From Candidatus Saccharibacteria bacterium oral taxon 488 (GTDB lineage: Bacteria > Patescibacteriota > Saccharimonadia > Saccharimonadales > Saccharimonadaceae), in assembly GCA_013100805.1 (NCBI GenBank), contig CP040000.1:248001-312000 (forward strand): a stretch of 64,000 bases of DNA. Direction: 5' to 3'. Under the pieces are notes generated by a model. That model was not told where the DNA came from and made no database searches. It saw nothing but the letters and a program-made list of their open reading frames with translations. Made by a program: the position numbers and the translations under genes. Below are positions 7,974 through 16,718 of this stretch, piece by piece; the first letter of the stretch is position 1; every line of letters begins with the position of its first letter.

Positions 7974-8359
7974 TTTGCTATCTGGAGATTGACGAAATTC
8001 TAGAGCTGCATTTTTGGATAATTGAGGATTTTGGCGGCTCGCATGGCGTACGCGATGAACTGGGGTTAAAGTCGCTGGCGGCTGCGCCGCAAACAGTTGT
8101 TTTTGGTGAGGAGCAATATGTGTCAGTTCACGAAAAGGCGGCGGTTTATTTGCGTAATTGTATAGCAGACCATGTCTTTACCGATGTCAATAAGCGCACA
8201 GCGGTGACGATTGTTGGCATCTTTTTGGCGAGAAATGGCTGGAGAATGACTGCGGCGGCTGTTGAACTAGAAAATTTCGCTGTCCGCGTCGCGACCGATC
8301 ATCTCGATATTGATGCGATTGCCGATTGGCTGAAGCGTCATTCACAGATTTGCCAATGA
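7970..8359 (+). CDS. Doc-family (Fic-fold) toxin
   Basis: The 129-residue protein has the Fic/Doc core motif HVFTDVNKRTA, matching HxFx(D/E)xNKR, after a helical N-terminus beginning YLEIDEILELH, the start typical of death-on-curing proteins. Characterised Doc phosphorylates EF-Tu and stops translation. The usual Gly before Asn is replaced by Val here (DVNKR rather than DGNKR), which could affect the anion-binding loop. Its start overlaps the antitoxin stop (ATGA), so the two are translationally coupled. Confidence 0.88.
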   Translation: MICYLEIDEILELHFWIIEDFGGSHGVRDELGLKSLAAAPQTVVFGEEQYVSVHEKAAVYLRNCIADHVFTDVNKRTAVTIVGIFLARNGWRMTAAAVELENFAVRVATDHLDIDAIADWLKRHSQICQ

Positions 8360-8473
8360 TTTCATAGCAAGAAACTTCGGCGATAAAACGGATATTATCG
8401 GTCCAGTCGAAATAAATGTGCCATTATCTTGAAGATATTTTACACGTGTCAACTATATTGCTATAATAACCAC
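8360..8473 (+). other. Short gap with a possible gene remnant and promoter
   Basis: After the Doc stop an unstarted frame reads NFGDKTDIIGPVEINVPLS and then stops. It may be a small remnant. The promoter of the next gene, TTTACA 8439-8444, 17 bp, TATAAT 8462-8467, occupies the right end. Confidence 0.3.
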
Positions 8474-9139
8474 ATGCATATTATTCTTGGTGGGACGAGT
8501 GGGCTTGGACTGGAGATGGCGCGGCAGCTCAGAGAAAGCGGTAAGCACGTGTTGGTGCTGGGGAAGACGCATAATGCTCAGGAGCACGGCGAGGGATTCC
8601 CGTTGGACGTGTACTATCCCGAGCAGGTTGAAGCAGCGCCGGCGCTGATTGAGCAGATTTTGGGCGGTGACGCCATTGAGCAATTTGTCTGGGCGGCGGG
8701 CTATGGTTGGCGCGGTAATTTTGAGGATCAGCCTGATGCGCGCTCTATGGCGGAGGTGAATTTCGCCGGTGCGCTGCCGCTGGTGCAGTGGGCCTGGCAT
8801 AGGATGGCGCAGCAGCGGATACGCTCTACACTAACGGTAATCGGCTCGACCAGCAGTATCAAAGCTCGCGGGGATGAAGCCGTGTATGTGGCGACCAAGC
8901 ACGCCCAGGCGGGGCTGGCGCACAGCTTGGCGTTGCAGGCGGACGAGCAGCATTTACCGATTCGCGTAGCGCTGTTCTTGCCCGGGGCGATGAAAACACC
9001 GTTTTGGCGGGGACATCAGCCGGATGATTATGCTTTCTTTAATGACCCAGCCAAGGTGGCTGAGCATATATTGACCGCCGTTAACACGCAGTACCAGACA
9101 TTCCTCGAATGGCCACTACCAAAGGGCACGTTGGTCTAG
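8474..9139 (+). CDS. Short-chain dehydrogenase/reductase
   Basis: A 221-residue classical-type SDR. The Rossmann glycine motif is GGTSGLG (residues 6-12), the NNAG equivalent is AAGYG, and the catalytic Ser and YxxxK appear as STSSIKA and YVATK. The ATG at 8474 follows TATAAT (8462-8467) by 6 nt and places the glycine motif at the normal distance from the N-terminus; upstream starts would be within the promoter. It probably reduces a small carbonyl substrate with NAD(P)H; the substrate cannot be inferred. It lies 26 bp ahead of yvcK. Confidence 0.88.
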   Translation: MHIILGGTSGLGLEMARQLRESGKHVLVLGKTHNAQEHGEGFPLDVYYPEQVEAAPALIEQILGGDAIEQFVWAAGYGWRGNFEDQPDARSMAEVNFAGALPLVQWAWHRMAQQRIRSTLTVIGSTSSIKARGDEAVYVATKHAQAGLAHSLALQADEQHLPIRVALFLPGAMKTPFWRGHQPDDYAFFNDPAKVAEHILTAVNTQYQTFLEWPLPKGTLV

Positions 9140-9165
9140 CCTCGCTGAAGTGCTATAATGCGGGC

Positions 9166-10179
9166 ATGACGTACGAAGTGGATAGAGAATATTTTGGAGT
9201 AAAAATTGTAGTAATTGGCGGTGGAACTGGTAGTTTCACGCTGCTATCGGGCCTGAAAAAGTATACCCATAGTATCACGGCGCTGGTTAACATGGTTGAC
9301 GACGGTGGCTCGACAGGCATGCTGCGCGACGAGCTGGGCGTGTTGCCGGCGGGTGATGTGCGGCAATGTCTAGTGGCGCTGAGCAGTTCGCCAAAGGTGC
9401 GCGATCTGTTCAATTACCGGTTTGACGAGGGTAGCATGAAGGGGCATGCATTTGGTAATTTGTTCATGGCAGCGCTGGAAAAGATGACGGGGAGCTTTTC
9501 GCAAGCGGTTGAGACGGCCAGCGAGGTGCTCGGCGTAAACGGACGGGTGTTTCCGATTACGCTGGACGATACCAAGCTATCACTGAGGCTGCGTGACGGT
9601 ACGGTCGTCGAGGGCGAGCACGCCATTGAGGTGACAAATATTCCAGGTGATGAGCGGCCGTGGTTGGAGCTGAGCCCACCGGCAACAATCAATCCACAGG
9701 CTCGGCGGGCAATTCTCGACGCTGATCTCGTGGTGGTAGCACCGGGGTTATTGTACGGTAGTTTGGCGCCAGCACTGCTGGTGCGCGGCGTGACGCGGGC
9801 TTTGGCTGAGACCAAGGCTAAGAAGGTCTATGTCTGTAATCTGGTGACCAAGCCGACGCAGACTGACGGCTTTACGGTGGCGGACTTTGTCGATGAGATT
9901 GAGCGGTTTGCCGGGGTGAGCATGGACTATGTGCTGTATAACAATTATCGTCCACCAAAGGAGCTGCTTGATAAATACGCGCACAATGGTGAGTATTTGG
10001 TGGAATGGGACGAGGCGGAGCTGAAGAAAAAGCATTATTATGCTTCGGGCAAGCACCTGATCGCTAACGGCGTTCGCCAGCACAATAAAAAGGCCGATCC
10101 GCTGGCGGCGCTGCGTAGTCTGATCCGTCACGACAGCGATAAAATCGCGCGAGAACTAATGAGGATTTACTTTTCATGA
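9166..10179 (+). CDS. yvcK: YvcK/CofD-like protein
   Basis: A 337-residue member of the CofD/YvcK (UPF0052) family, with the N-terminal IVVIGGGTGSFTLLSGLKKY nucleotide-binding loop, MVDDGGSTGMLRDELGVLPAGDVRQCL and GHAFGNLF. In Firmicutes YvcK binds UDP-sugars and governs carbon allocation to the cell wall and growth under gluconeogenic conditions. TATAAT 9154-9159 ends 6 nt before ATG 9166; an upstream alternative start would lie inside the SDR gene. The HAD gene downstream overlaps by 4 nt, so they share a transcript. Confidence 0.92.
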   Translation: MTYEVDREYFGVKIVVIGGGTGSFTLLSGLKKYTHSITALVNMVDDGGSTGMLRDELGVLPAGDVRQCLVALSSSPKVRDLFNYRFDEGSMKGHAFGNLFMAALEKMTGSFSQAVETASEVLGVNGRVFPITLDDTKLSLRLRDGTVVEGEHAIEVTNIPGDERPWLELSPPATINPQARRAILDADLVVVAPGLLYGSLAPALLVRGVTRALAETKAKKVYVCNLVTKPTQTDGFTVADFVDEIERFAGVSMDYVLYNNYRPPKELLDKYAHNGEYLVEWDEAELKKKHYYASGKHLIANGVRQHNKKADPLAALRSLIRHDSDKIARELMRIYFS

Positions 10180-10790
10180 GTTTAAAGTTGGTTCTTGATC
10201 TTGATCGCACCTTGTTTCGGACGAGTGAACTGGACGAGGCGGAGTGGGGGCTGCTTGGGCGGCAGTTTGGCATTGATAGCGAGGTAGAGCTGGCGCGGCG
10301 GACTGACTTTCATGTGCGCACTGAGAAAGCATACTATTATGATTTCGCGGCGCACGTGCGGGCGGCGGGACTCGGAGAGGAGGCGGTATTCGCGTTCCTG
10401 CTTCAGTCGACGTTGGCCGACGGGCGGATGGAGTACGATGGAGTGGCTGAGTTGGTGGCGTGGGCCAGGCAGCGTGGAACGGTACACGTCTTGACCTATG
10501 GGCCAGCGAATTACCAGCGATTCAAGGCGGCGCTGTGTCCGTCGCTTGAAGGGGTAGAGATTATCACTACATTGCAGCCAAAAGGCGAGTATTTCCGCGA
10601 GCAGTGTCCGACTGGTGAGGTGTGGATGGTTGATGATAAGCCAATTGGCGGTGATCTACCTGATACTGTGCGATTTATTCAAACGGTAGAATATAACGGC
10701 ATCGCGGCGCCAGAACATCCAGCGTGGCCAGTAGCGACAGCGTTAGGCCAGATTCCTGAGATAGTAGATAGGTATGAACTTTCCAATTGA
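10176..10790 (+). CDS. HAD-superfamily phosphatase-like protein
   Basis: The 204-residue protein begins with the HAD motif I LVLDLDRTLFRT and has a helical cap, a motif II Thr in VHVLTYGP and a motif IV WMVDDKPIGGD. It is probably a soluble small-molecule phosphatase; the substrate is unknown. It overlaps yvcK upstream by 4 nt and the decarboxylase downstream by 17 nt, so the three form a tight operon. Confidence 0.8.
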   Translation: MSLKLVLDLDRTLFRTSELDEAEWGLLGRQFGIDSEVELARRTDFHVRTEKAYYYDFAAHVRAAGLGEEAVFAFLLQSTLADGRMEYDGVAELVAWARQRGTVHVLTYGPANYQRFKAALCPSLEGVEIITTLQPKGEYFREQCPTGEVWMVDDKPIGGDLPDTVRFIQTVEYNGIAAPEHPAWPVATALGQIPEIVDRYELSN

Positions 10791-11931
10791 TCAACTGCCC
10801 GAAGCGCTTGATACGCCGAGTTTTGTATACTCGCGGCGGATGTTACGGGAGCGGGCGCGGCAGGCGCTGGCGTGTCAGGTGCCGTTCGGCTTGACGGTGC
10901 GTTACGCCGCCAAGGCAAATTCACACCCTGAAATTATACGACTGTTTGATGAGTTGGGGTTACAATTTGATGCCAGCTCAAGCTACGAGGCGGCGCTGCT
11001 GCTCAAGCAAGGGGTGAGCGGCCCAACGATCAGCCTCTCGAGCCAGCAGCCAGCGCACAACCTCGACGAGCTGCTCCGGGCTGGCGTGCGTTACGTGGCG
11101 ACGTCGCTTCATCAATTGGAGCTGGTTGCGGCGAGCCCATATCGTCCACGTACGGTCGGTCTGCGGCTTAACCCTGGCATAGGCTCGGGGCATAATAACC
11201 GGACGATGACCGGTGGGGTTAATTCTAGTTTTGGGCTGTGGCATGCCTATACCGAGCAAGCACTGGAGCTAGCGAGGCGTCATAACATAACGATCGATCG
11301 GTTGCATATTCACATCGGCTCGGGTGCTGATCCGCGGTTGTGGGGCGAGGCGATGGACGCAGCGCTGGCGCTGGTTAGACGACTGCCGGAGGTGACCAGT
11401 TTAGACATTGGCGGTGGCTTTAAGGTGCATCGGTTTGGCGATGAGCAGGAGGCGGATCTGGCAGCAATTTGTGAAGTGTTTTCTCAGAAATTGGCTCGTT
11501 TTGCCGAGGAAACGGGGCGGCAATTACATCTAGAGATTGAGCCAGGAACGTGGCTGGTAGCACATGCTGGCGTGTTGGTTGCGGAGGTAGTGGACATCGT
11601 TGATACTGGTGCAGATGGTCACACATTTTTGCGCCTTGATACCGGCATGAACGACATCACGCGGCCAGGGATGTACGGCGCGCAGCACGAGATGATGGTA
11701 CTCGCGGGTCGCGAGGAGCAGCGAGAGTACATCGTGGTGGGGCACTGCTGCGAGACGGGCGATATCTTGACGCCAGCGCCAAGCAACCCAGAGAATCTCG
11801 CATCGCGGCAGCTGGCTCGGGCGGAAATTGGCGATAAGCTAGTGATCTTTGACGCGGGGGCGTATTGCCAGAGTATGTCGCTGAAACAGTACAATGCGTA
11901 TCCTGACGCCGGCACCTATTTTATTGACTAA
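10774..11931 (+). CDS. Fold-III PLP-dependent decarboxylase (LysA/ornithine-type)
   Basis: A 385-residue alanine-racemase-fold decarboxylase. The PLP lysine lies in YAAKANSHPEI (about residue 49), followed by HIGSGAD, DIGGGFKVH, EPGTWLVA and the partner-subunit catalytic Cys in GHCCETGDIL, ending with the substrate-side YN motif. These features fit diaminopimelate, ornithine or arginine decarboxylases of group IV. No DAP pathway genes are nearby, and a SpeD operon exists elsewhere in the window, so a polyamine or lysine role are both possible. Overlap of 17 nt with the HAD gene shows co-transcription. Confidence 0.85.
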   Translation: MNFPIDQLPEALDTPSFVYSRRMLRERARQALACQVPFGLTVRYAAKANSHPEIIRLFDELGLQFDASSSYEAALLLKQGVSGPTISLSSQQPAHNLDELLRAGVRYVATSLHQLELVAASPYRPRTVGLRLNPGIGSGHNNRTMTGGVNSSFGLWHAYTEQALELARRHNITIDRLHIHIGSGADPRLWGEAMDAALALVRRLPEVTSLDIGGGFKVHRFGDEQEADLAAICEVFSQKLARFAEETGRQLHLEIEPGTWLVAHAGVLVAEVVDIVDTGADGHTFLRLDTGMNDITRPGMYGAQHEMMVLAGREEQREYIVVGHCCETGDILTPAPSNPENLASRQLARAEIGDKLVIFDAGAYCQSMSLKQYNAYPDAGTYFID

Positions 11932-11978
11932 ATTTAATTCATCTGTTATAATATCCCAGTTTGATAACGAACTGAATT

Positions 11979-13679
11979 ATGAGTGAATTATGTTCTTCGT
12001 GCAGTGAGCAGCTAGAACTGGGCACGCTACAAAAGAAATTTGAGATCGATCTTGAACGCCCATCTCTTGAGTCTCCTTTTCAGTTGACACTCGAGGGGTA
12101 TTTTCAAAGTGAAGGTGTGAATGAACGAAAGGATCTGATGGCGCATGCTGAGCGAACGATGAAACTGGTGGAGGAGTTTGCTGGTTTGAAACTACCGCCT
12201 GAGGCGATTCATGCCGTGCTGCTGCATGACGTGGTTGACCGCTTTCACAACAGAGATAGCCAGAAGTGTACACCGGAACGTCGACAGGCTGCCGGCTTGG
12301 CTCTGGCCGATGTATTTACGAATCCTAAAACTGGGATGACGCGCGAGCAGGGTTCATATGTAGCGTCGCTACTAGCGGACTTTATTCTAGTAGAAGAGGT
12401 TTCTGGCCAGCACCGACTACAGGTGGCTAATACTATTCCTGAAAATATCAGAGAGATTATCACGGATCGTTACGAAGGTTCGGTGCCGGCTGAAGCATGG
12501 CAGCAGATCGAGCCATTTGTTGATGTGGAGCAGATGGCTGAATTCCTAGATAAGACCAATATCGAGGCGGTGATTATCAAGGCCTGTGAGCTACTCGACA
12601 ATATGTGCTATCCGTCATCATCGCGTGAGTCTGCCAAACTGCAGGATGTCTTGGAGGCGGAGTCGTTCTATGCACCGCTGTGTGAAGTGATGGGGTTTGA
12701 TGGGCTGGCGGCAAGCCTGCGTTCACAGGCACATATCATTCGGCTGGAGGGGCAGGGCAAGCGTAAGCTCATCGAGGAGATCCGCGAGCAGTATGAAAAA
12801 ACTCGCCACGTTGGTGTCCGTAATTTAGTTAATACAATTTTTGGTACTGAACAAGTCGAGACCGAAGCAGTGGTTGGTTTGCGCAGTGAAGCATCGTGTC
12901 ACAATCGGTCAGTTCACATCGGAGATTTTGTAGCGCAAAACGGTAAGGCGGTCTATGGAAAATATCGCCTGAAAACTGTGGGGTCGTGGGCAGCCAAGGT
13001 GCATGAAGCGCACCAGAACGACAAACCAGAGTATACACCGATGGACGTGCTGGGCTTGACCGTTATATCAAAGAATGTGAAAGCTCAGGCACGTGATTTT
13101 GTGGAGTTTTTACAGCGGCGAATTGATATGAACCCAGCGTTTCAGCTAAAAAAGGCTGCCAGTAAATCCAGTGCCATTTGTGTCCATGGTACGGTGGATT
13201 ATGTTACTACCGTTCGCCGGGAGATGGAGCAACGCGGGTTTGATACAGAGCGCTGCGAGTTTGTGGTCCAGGATGCTGAAAGTGTGCAGCAGCGCGGTCA
13301 GAAATATCAGGTTTCCAAGACGACTTTCCTGATGGATTATCCAGGGCTAGACAAGGGCGTGCCGGTCGAAGTGCAGTTTGTCACCGAGGATGAGCGTCGG
13401 CGATCGCGGACGGGAGAGGTGGCGCATATTATTTATAAATATATTCGTCAGCTGGAGCGGCAGCGCCCAGTCTCTGATGAAGATAAATTAGAGCAGCAGA
13501 ACTCAGTCTCTGACAAAGATAAACATTCCATTGCTAGAGAGATGTCTCAGCTGCTCGAGCAGATCCACCAGCGGCGCGACTATGCCAGCCATGATCTGGA
13601 AGTAAATGAGCGTTCAACTCCGGCGCGTGATGCGTTGCTGGAGGATTTATATCATTTCTTGTGTCATGAGCTCGCCTAG
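11979..13679 (+). CDS. Divergent RelA/SpoT homologue
   Basis: This 566-residue protein has an N-terminal HD hydrolase domain: AHAERT..., LLHDVVDRF (about residues 76-84) and a later KACELLDNM matching the third metal-site motif. The C-terminal half has a RelA/SpoT synthetase-like domain with PMDVLGLTV and PVEVQFVTEDERRRSRTGEVAHIIYKY. The usual GYQSLH catalytic segment is degenerate (KYQVSK), so ppGpp synthesis may be lost while hydrolysis is kept. No TGS or ACT domain follows. TATAAT 11947-11952 gives a leader of about 20 nt, unlike the leaderless genes nearby. It is much less similar to standard RSH proteins than most core genes here. Confidence 0.72.
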   Translation: MSELCSSCSEQLELGTLQKKFEIDLERPSLESPFQLTLEGYFQSEGVNERKDLMAHAERTMKLVEEFAGLKLPPEAIHAVLLHDVVDRFHNRDSQKCTPERRQAAGLALADVFTNPKTGMTREQGSYVASLLADFILVEEVSGQHRLQVANTIPENIREIITDRYEGSVPAEAWQQIEPFVDVEQMAEFLDKTNIEAVIIKACELLDNMCYPSSSRESAKLQDVLEAESFYAPLCEVMGFDGLAASLRSQAHIIRLEGQGKRKLIEEIREQYEKTRHVGVRNLVNTIFGTEQVETEAVVGLRSEASCHNRSVHIGDFVAQNGKAVYGKYRLKTVGSWAAKVHEAHQNDKPEYTPMDVLGLTVISKNVKAQARDFVEFLQRRIDMNPAFQLKKAASKSSAICVHGTVDYVTTVRREMEQRGFDTERCEFVVQDAESVQQRGQKYQVSKTTFLMDYPGLDKGVPVEVQFVTEDERRRSRTGEVAHIIYKYIRQLERQRPVSDEDKLEQQNSVSDKDKHSIAREMSQLLEQIHQRRDYASHDLEVNERSTPARDALLEDLYHFLCHELA

Positions 13680-13706
13680 TCTCGGCAAACTATGTATAAT
13701 CAGAAT

Positions 13707-14132
13707 ATGACAATTTACTACACTGATGGTTCAGCTAGTCCCAATCCTGGCCCGGGTGGCTTTGCGGTGATTCGTGACCTCCAGCCGTGGATCTTAGGAT
13801 CAGAGGACGGCGAGACGACCAATATTCGCATGGAAGGCAAGGCGCTGATTGCGGCGCTTCAGGACGCGGACGACGCGCCGTGTGTGATTTATACTGATAG
13901 CGAATTTTGGATCAACGTGGTGACCAAGTGGGCACCGGGTTGGCAGCAGCGCGGCTGGACAAAGAAGGGTGGCGAGATCAAGAATCTGGACATCGTGCGT
14001 GAGCTATATGAGCTGTATTCAAATTCGCAGGCGGAACTCCGCTGGGTGCGCGGCCACGAGGGCGACGAGGGCAATGAGCTGGCGGATGAGTGGGCCAACC
14101 GAGCGCGTGAAGGCGAGCGATTAACTAAATAG
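13707..14132 (+). CDS. rnhA: Ribonuclease HI
   Basis: It degrades the RNA strand of RNA-DNA hybrids. The 141-residue protein has the catalytic residues in order: Asp of YTDGSASPNPG, Glu of MEGKALIAAL, Asp of IYTDSEFW and the C-terminal Asp of ELADEWANRA, with the His loop RGHEGDEGNE. ATG 13707 lies 6 nt after TATAAT 13695-13700 and puts the first Asp at residue 7 as usual; an earlier ATG overlaps the promoter. Confidence 0.93.
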   Translation: MTIYYTDGSASPNPGPGGFAVIRDLQPWILGSEDGETTNIRMEGKALIAALQDADDAPCVIYTDSEFWINVVTKWAPGWQQRGWTKKGGEIKNLDIVRELYELYSNSQAELRWVRGHEGDEGNELADEWANRAREGERLTK

Positions 14133-14172
14133 CAGCTGGCGACATCTGACAAAAATTGCTATAATTACCCTC

Positions 14173-15150
14173 ATGGAAGAAGTGAGGGAAACGACTGATA
14201 TTTTTTTGTGGGCCAATCAAACTGATGCGAAGAAGAACGATTTACAGATAGAGCTGTTCTTATTTAATAAAAATTATACGCCGTATGTTATGCCTTTGAA
14301 AGGCGATGTTGAGCAGCAGCTCCGGCCGCTATTTTTGTTTGATTATATCAATCAAGTTAATTTGGGCGCCGGTACTGGCCTTAGCGTGCGGGATTATGAA
14401 CTGAGCGAAGCAGAAGACAACGTACTACTGCGGACGGATCTCGCCAGGGTTGGCCGGGCGGAAACCTTGATTCATTTGATTGAGCATGAGCGCGGCGACA
14501 TCGTGGAGTTTTCGGAAACTGAGCATGAGTTCAAGCGGATGAAAGGGCTGATAGCGCGATTTACTGATCCGAACGATCCAGAAAAAGTCTTTTACACGGT
14601 GAAGCTAATCCAGCAGGGACAGACGCTGAAAAGCGCGCTGGCGTGGGAGTTTTCTGACGGCAAGTTTGGCGCATTTAAGGCGGAGGTTGGGTTTAAGGTG
14701 CCAGATGATAACCAGGTGCTGATCATCGGTCAGGACATTTTCGCCTTTAATTCTTCGAAGTTCGAGCGGATGTTTGGCTATGAGTACAAGAAACAGGTGA
14801 TTGCCGATAAGAAAGTGGCGGAGATTGAAAAAGCGTATAAGCTGAGTTTTCCTGAAGGGTTGGATTTGAACGCGCTGGTCAAGGAGCGCAAAAAGACCAT
14901 CAATAAACTACAGAAATTAGAGATCGGCGAGGTCAAACAAGAGCAGGTGCTGGACTATGCTGATGAGATGCAGTTGGAGCTGATGAGTGATGATAACGGC
15001 GCGATTATCATTATGGATGGCAATGATCTCGACATGTTTGTGAACCTGATCAACGAGGATTACATTGAGAGTAAAATTACTGGCAAGCGCTACGAAATTA
15101 CGTCGAAAAAACTGCTGGGCGAGCCAGAGGGCGAACCGCCGCGAGGTTAG
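14173..15150 (+). CDS. DUF4868 (KwaB-like) protein
   Basis: The 325-residue protein resembles DUF4868, the family of KwaB of the Kiwa anti-phage system. The diagnostic C-terminal half has IIGQDIFAFNSSKFERMFGYE, a helical linker, ...IIIMDGNDLDMFVNLINEDYIESKITGKRYEITSKK at the end. No KwaA-like membrane partner is adjacent; instead a Pif1-type helicase gene starts 2 nt after its stop. TATAAT 14160-14165 ends 7 nt before ATG. The family match is from memory of the conserved pattern and could be confirmed by a profile search. Role in defence is inference. Confidence 0.65.
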   Translation: MEEVRETTDIFLWANQTDAKKNDLQIELFLFNKNYTPYVMPLKGDVEQQLRPLFLFDYINQVNLGAGTGLSVRDYELSEAEDNVLLRTDLARVGRAETLIHLIEHERGDIVEFSETEHEFKRMKGLIARFTDPNDPEKVFYTVKLIQQGQTLKSALAWEFSDGKFGAFKAEVGFKVPDDNQVLIIGQDIFAFNSSKFERMFGYEYKKQVIADKKVAEIEKAYKLSFPEGLDLNALVKERKKTINKLQKLEIGEVKQEQVLDYADEMQLELMSDDNGAIIIMDGNDLDMFVNLINEDYIESKITGKRYEITSKKLLGEPEGEPPRG

Positions 15151-15152
15151 CT

Positions 15153-16673
15153 ATGGACCAGGAATTAGCGCTGGCGATTTTGATGAGCGGTCGGTCGGCA
15201 CTGCTGACGGGTGCGGCTGGAACGGGCAAAACGCACCTGTTGAATACTTTTATTGCACAGGCGCGTGACCAGGGTAAAAAGGTGTCGGTAACAGCGACGA
15301 CGGGCTTGGCGGCGACGCATTTGGGCGGCAATACGATTCACAGTTGGAGCGGCATTGGCGTCAGTGATTATTTGGCGAACAACTTTTTTGATCGGCTATC
15401 AAAAACGCGGCGTGAGGTGATTACCAAGACTGATGTGCTGGTGATTGATGAGATTTCCATGCTGCATGATTTTCGGCTGGATATGGTTGATCAGGTGCTG
15501 CGCGGTGTCAGGGAAAATGACCAGCCGTTTGGTGGCGTGCAGCTGGTGATGAGTGGTGATTTTTTCCAATTGCCGCCGATTAATCGTCCGGGCGAGCGTG
15601 GCGGCGGCTTCGTGGTGTATTCGGAAGCGTGGCAGGAATTGCAGCCGGCGGTGCTGTATCTGGAACGGCAATATCGACAAAATGACGAGCAGCTGCTCGA
15701 GATCTTGACGGCACTAAGAAGTGATGATATTAGGCGGCATCATGCCGAGACGCTGCTGGCGCGGACGGAGGTCGAGCTGCCTGATGGTGATATCACCGAG
15801 CTACATACCGTCAATGTTGATGTCGACGCCATTAACAGTCAGAAGCTGGCGGAACTGGCGGGCGAGGAGCGAACGTATCAGCAGACGACGACGGGTTCAA
15901 AAGTGTATGTCGAGAGTCTGCAGCGGTCAGTGCTGGCGCCGAGTGAACTTGTGTTGAAGTTGGGCGCGTTGGTGATGGCGGTGAAAAATTCGCCGCAGAA
16001 ATTGTACGCCAACGGTAGTATCGGCACGGTGGTGGATTTCGAGCCGCTGACGGACTATCCAATTGTGGAGTTTCGTGACGGTCGGCAGGTAACCATGGTG
16101 CCGGATGTGTGGGAGCTGCGTGACGGTGAGCGTAAGCGGGCGAGTATCTCGCAGGTGCCACTGCGCCTGGCGTGGGCTATCACCGTGCACAAAAGCCAGG
16201 GCATGACGCTGGACGCGGCAAAAATTGACCTGAGAAAAGCGTTTGTCGAAGGTATGGGTTATGTGGCGCTCAGTCGGGTGCGAGATTTGGATAACTTGTA
16301 TCTATATGGTATTAACCGCAAGGCGCTGGAGGTCTCGCCCGATGCGTTGGCAATTGATGAAGTGTTGCAGCGGGCAAGTAGTGAAGCGGTCAAGCACTAT
16401 CGTCCAATGTTGGAGGAAATGAAGCGAAAACAGTCAGTGCCGAAAAAATCCGGTAAGAAATCTCAGTCCGGTAGTTGGCAGCAAAAAATTGCCAAAATGC
16501 GCGAAACCCACCCCAAAGCCTACATGCCGTGGGAAAAAGCCGATGACGACATTCTCAAGCAGGAGTTTCTACAGGGTGTAACCATCCAGCAGCTTAGCCA
16601 AAAGCTTGGTCGCCACGAAGGTTCAATTAAGATGCGGTTGCAGAAGCATTTTGGGGAGGATGTGGTGCAGTAG
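15153..16673 (+). CDS. Pif1/RecD-type DNA helicase with C-terminal HTH
   Basis: A 506-residue SF1B helicase. Walker A GAAGTGKTHL (about residues 21-30), motif Ia TATTGLAATHLGG, Walker B VLVIDEISML, motif III GDFFQLPPI, motif IV ERQYRQND and the C-terminal AWAITVHKSQGMTLD and VALSRVRDLDNLYL are all present. Beyond the core a basic linker (KSGKKSQSG) leads to a small helix-turn-helix-like end, WEKADDDILKQEF...SQKLGRHEGSIKMRLQK, similar to the Myb/sigma-like extension seen on some CPR helicases. It follows the DUF4868 gene by 2 nt and must be co-transcribed. Confidence 0.88.
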   Translation: MDQELALAILMSGRSALLTGAAGTGKTHLLNTFIAQARDQGKKVSVTATTGLAATHLGGNTIHSWSGIGVSDYLANNFFDRLSKTRREVITKTDVLVIDEISMLHDFRLDMVDQVLRGVRENDQPFGGVQLVMSGDFFQLPPINRPGERGGGFVVYSEAWQELQPAVLYLERQYRQNDEQLLEILTALRSDDIRRHHAETLLARTEVELPDGDITELHTVNVDVDAINSQKLAELAGEERTYQQTTTGSKVYVESLQRSVLAPSELVLKLGALVMAVKNSPQKLYANGSIGTVVDFEPLTDYPIVEFRDGRQVTMVPDVWELRDGERKRASISQVPLRLAWAITVHKSQGMTLDAAKIDLRKAFVEGMGYVALSRVRDLDNLYLYGINRKALEVSPDALAIDEVLQRASSEAVKHYRPMLEEMKRKQSVPKKSGKKSQSGSWQQKIAKMRETHPKAYMPWEKADDDILKQEFLQGVTIQQLSQKLGRHEGSIKMRLQKHFGEDVVQ

Positions 16674-16718
16674 CCCCGGGCTGGCAGATGAGCTGATAAC
16701 TTGGTATAATATATTTTG

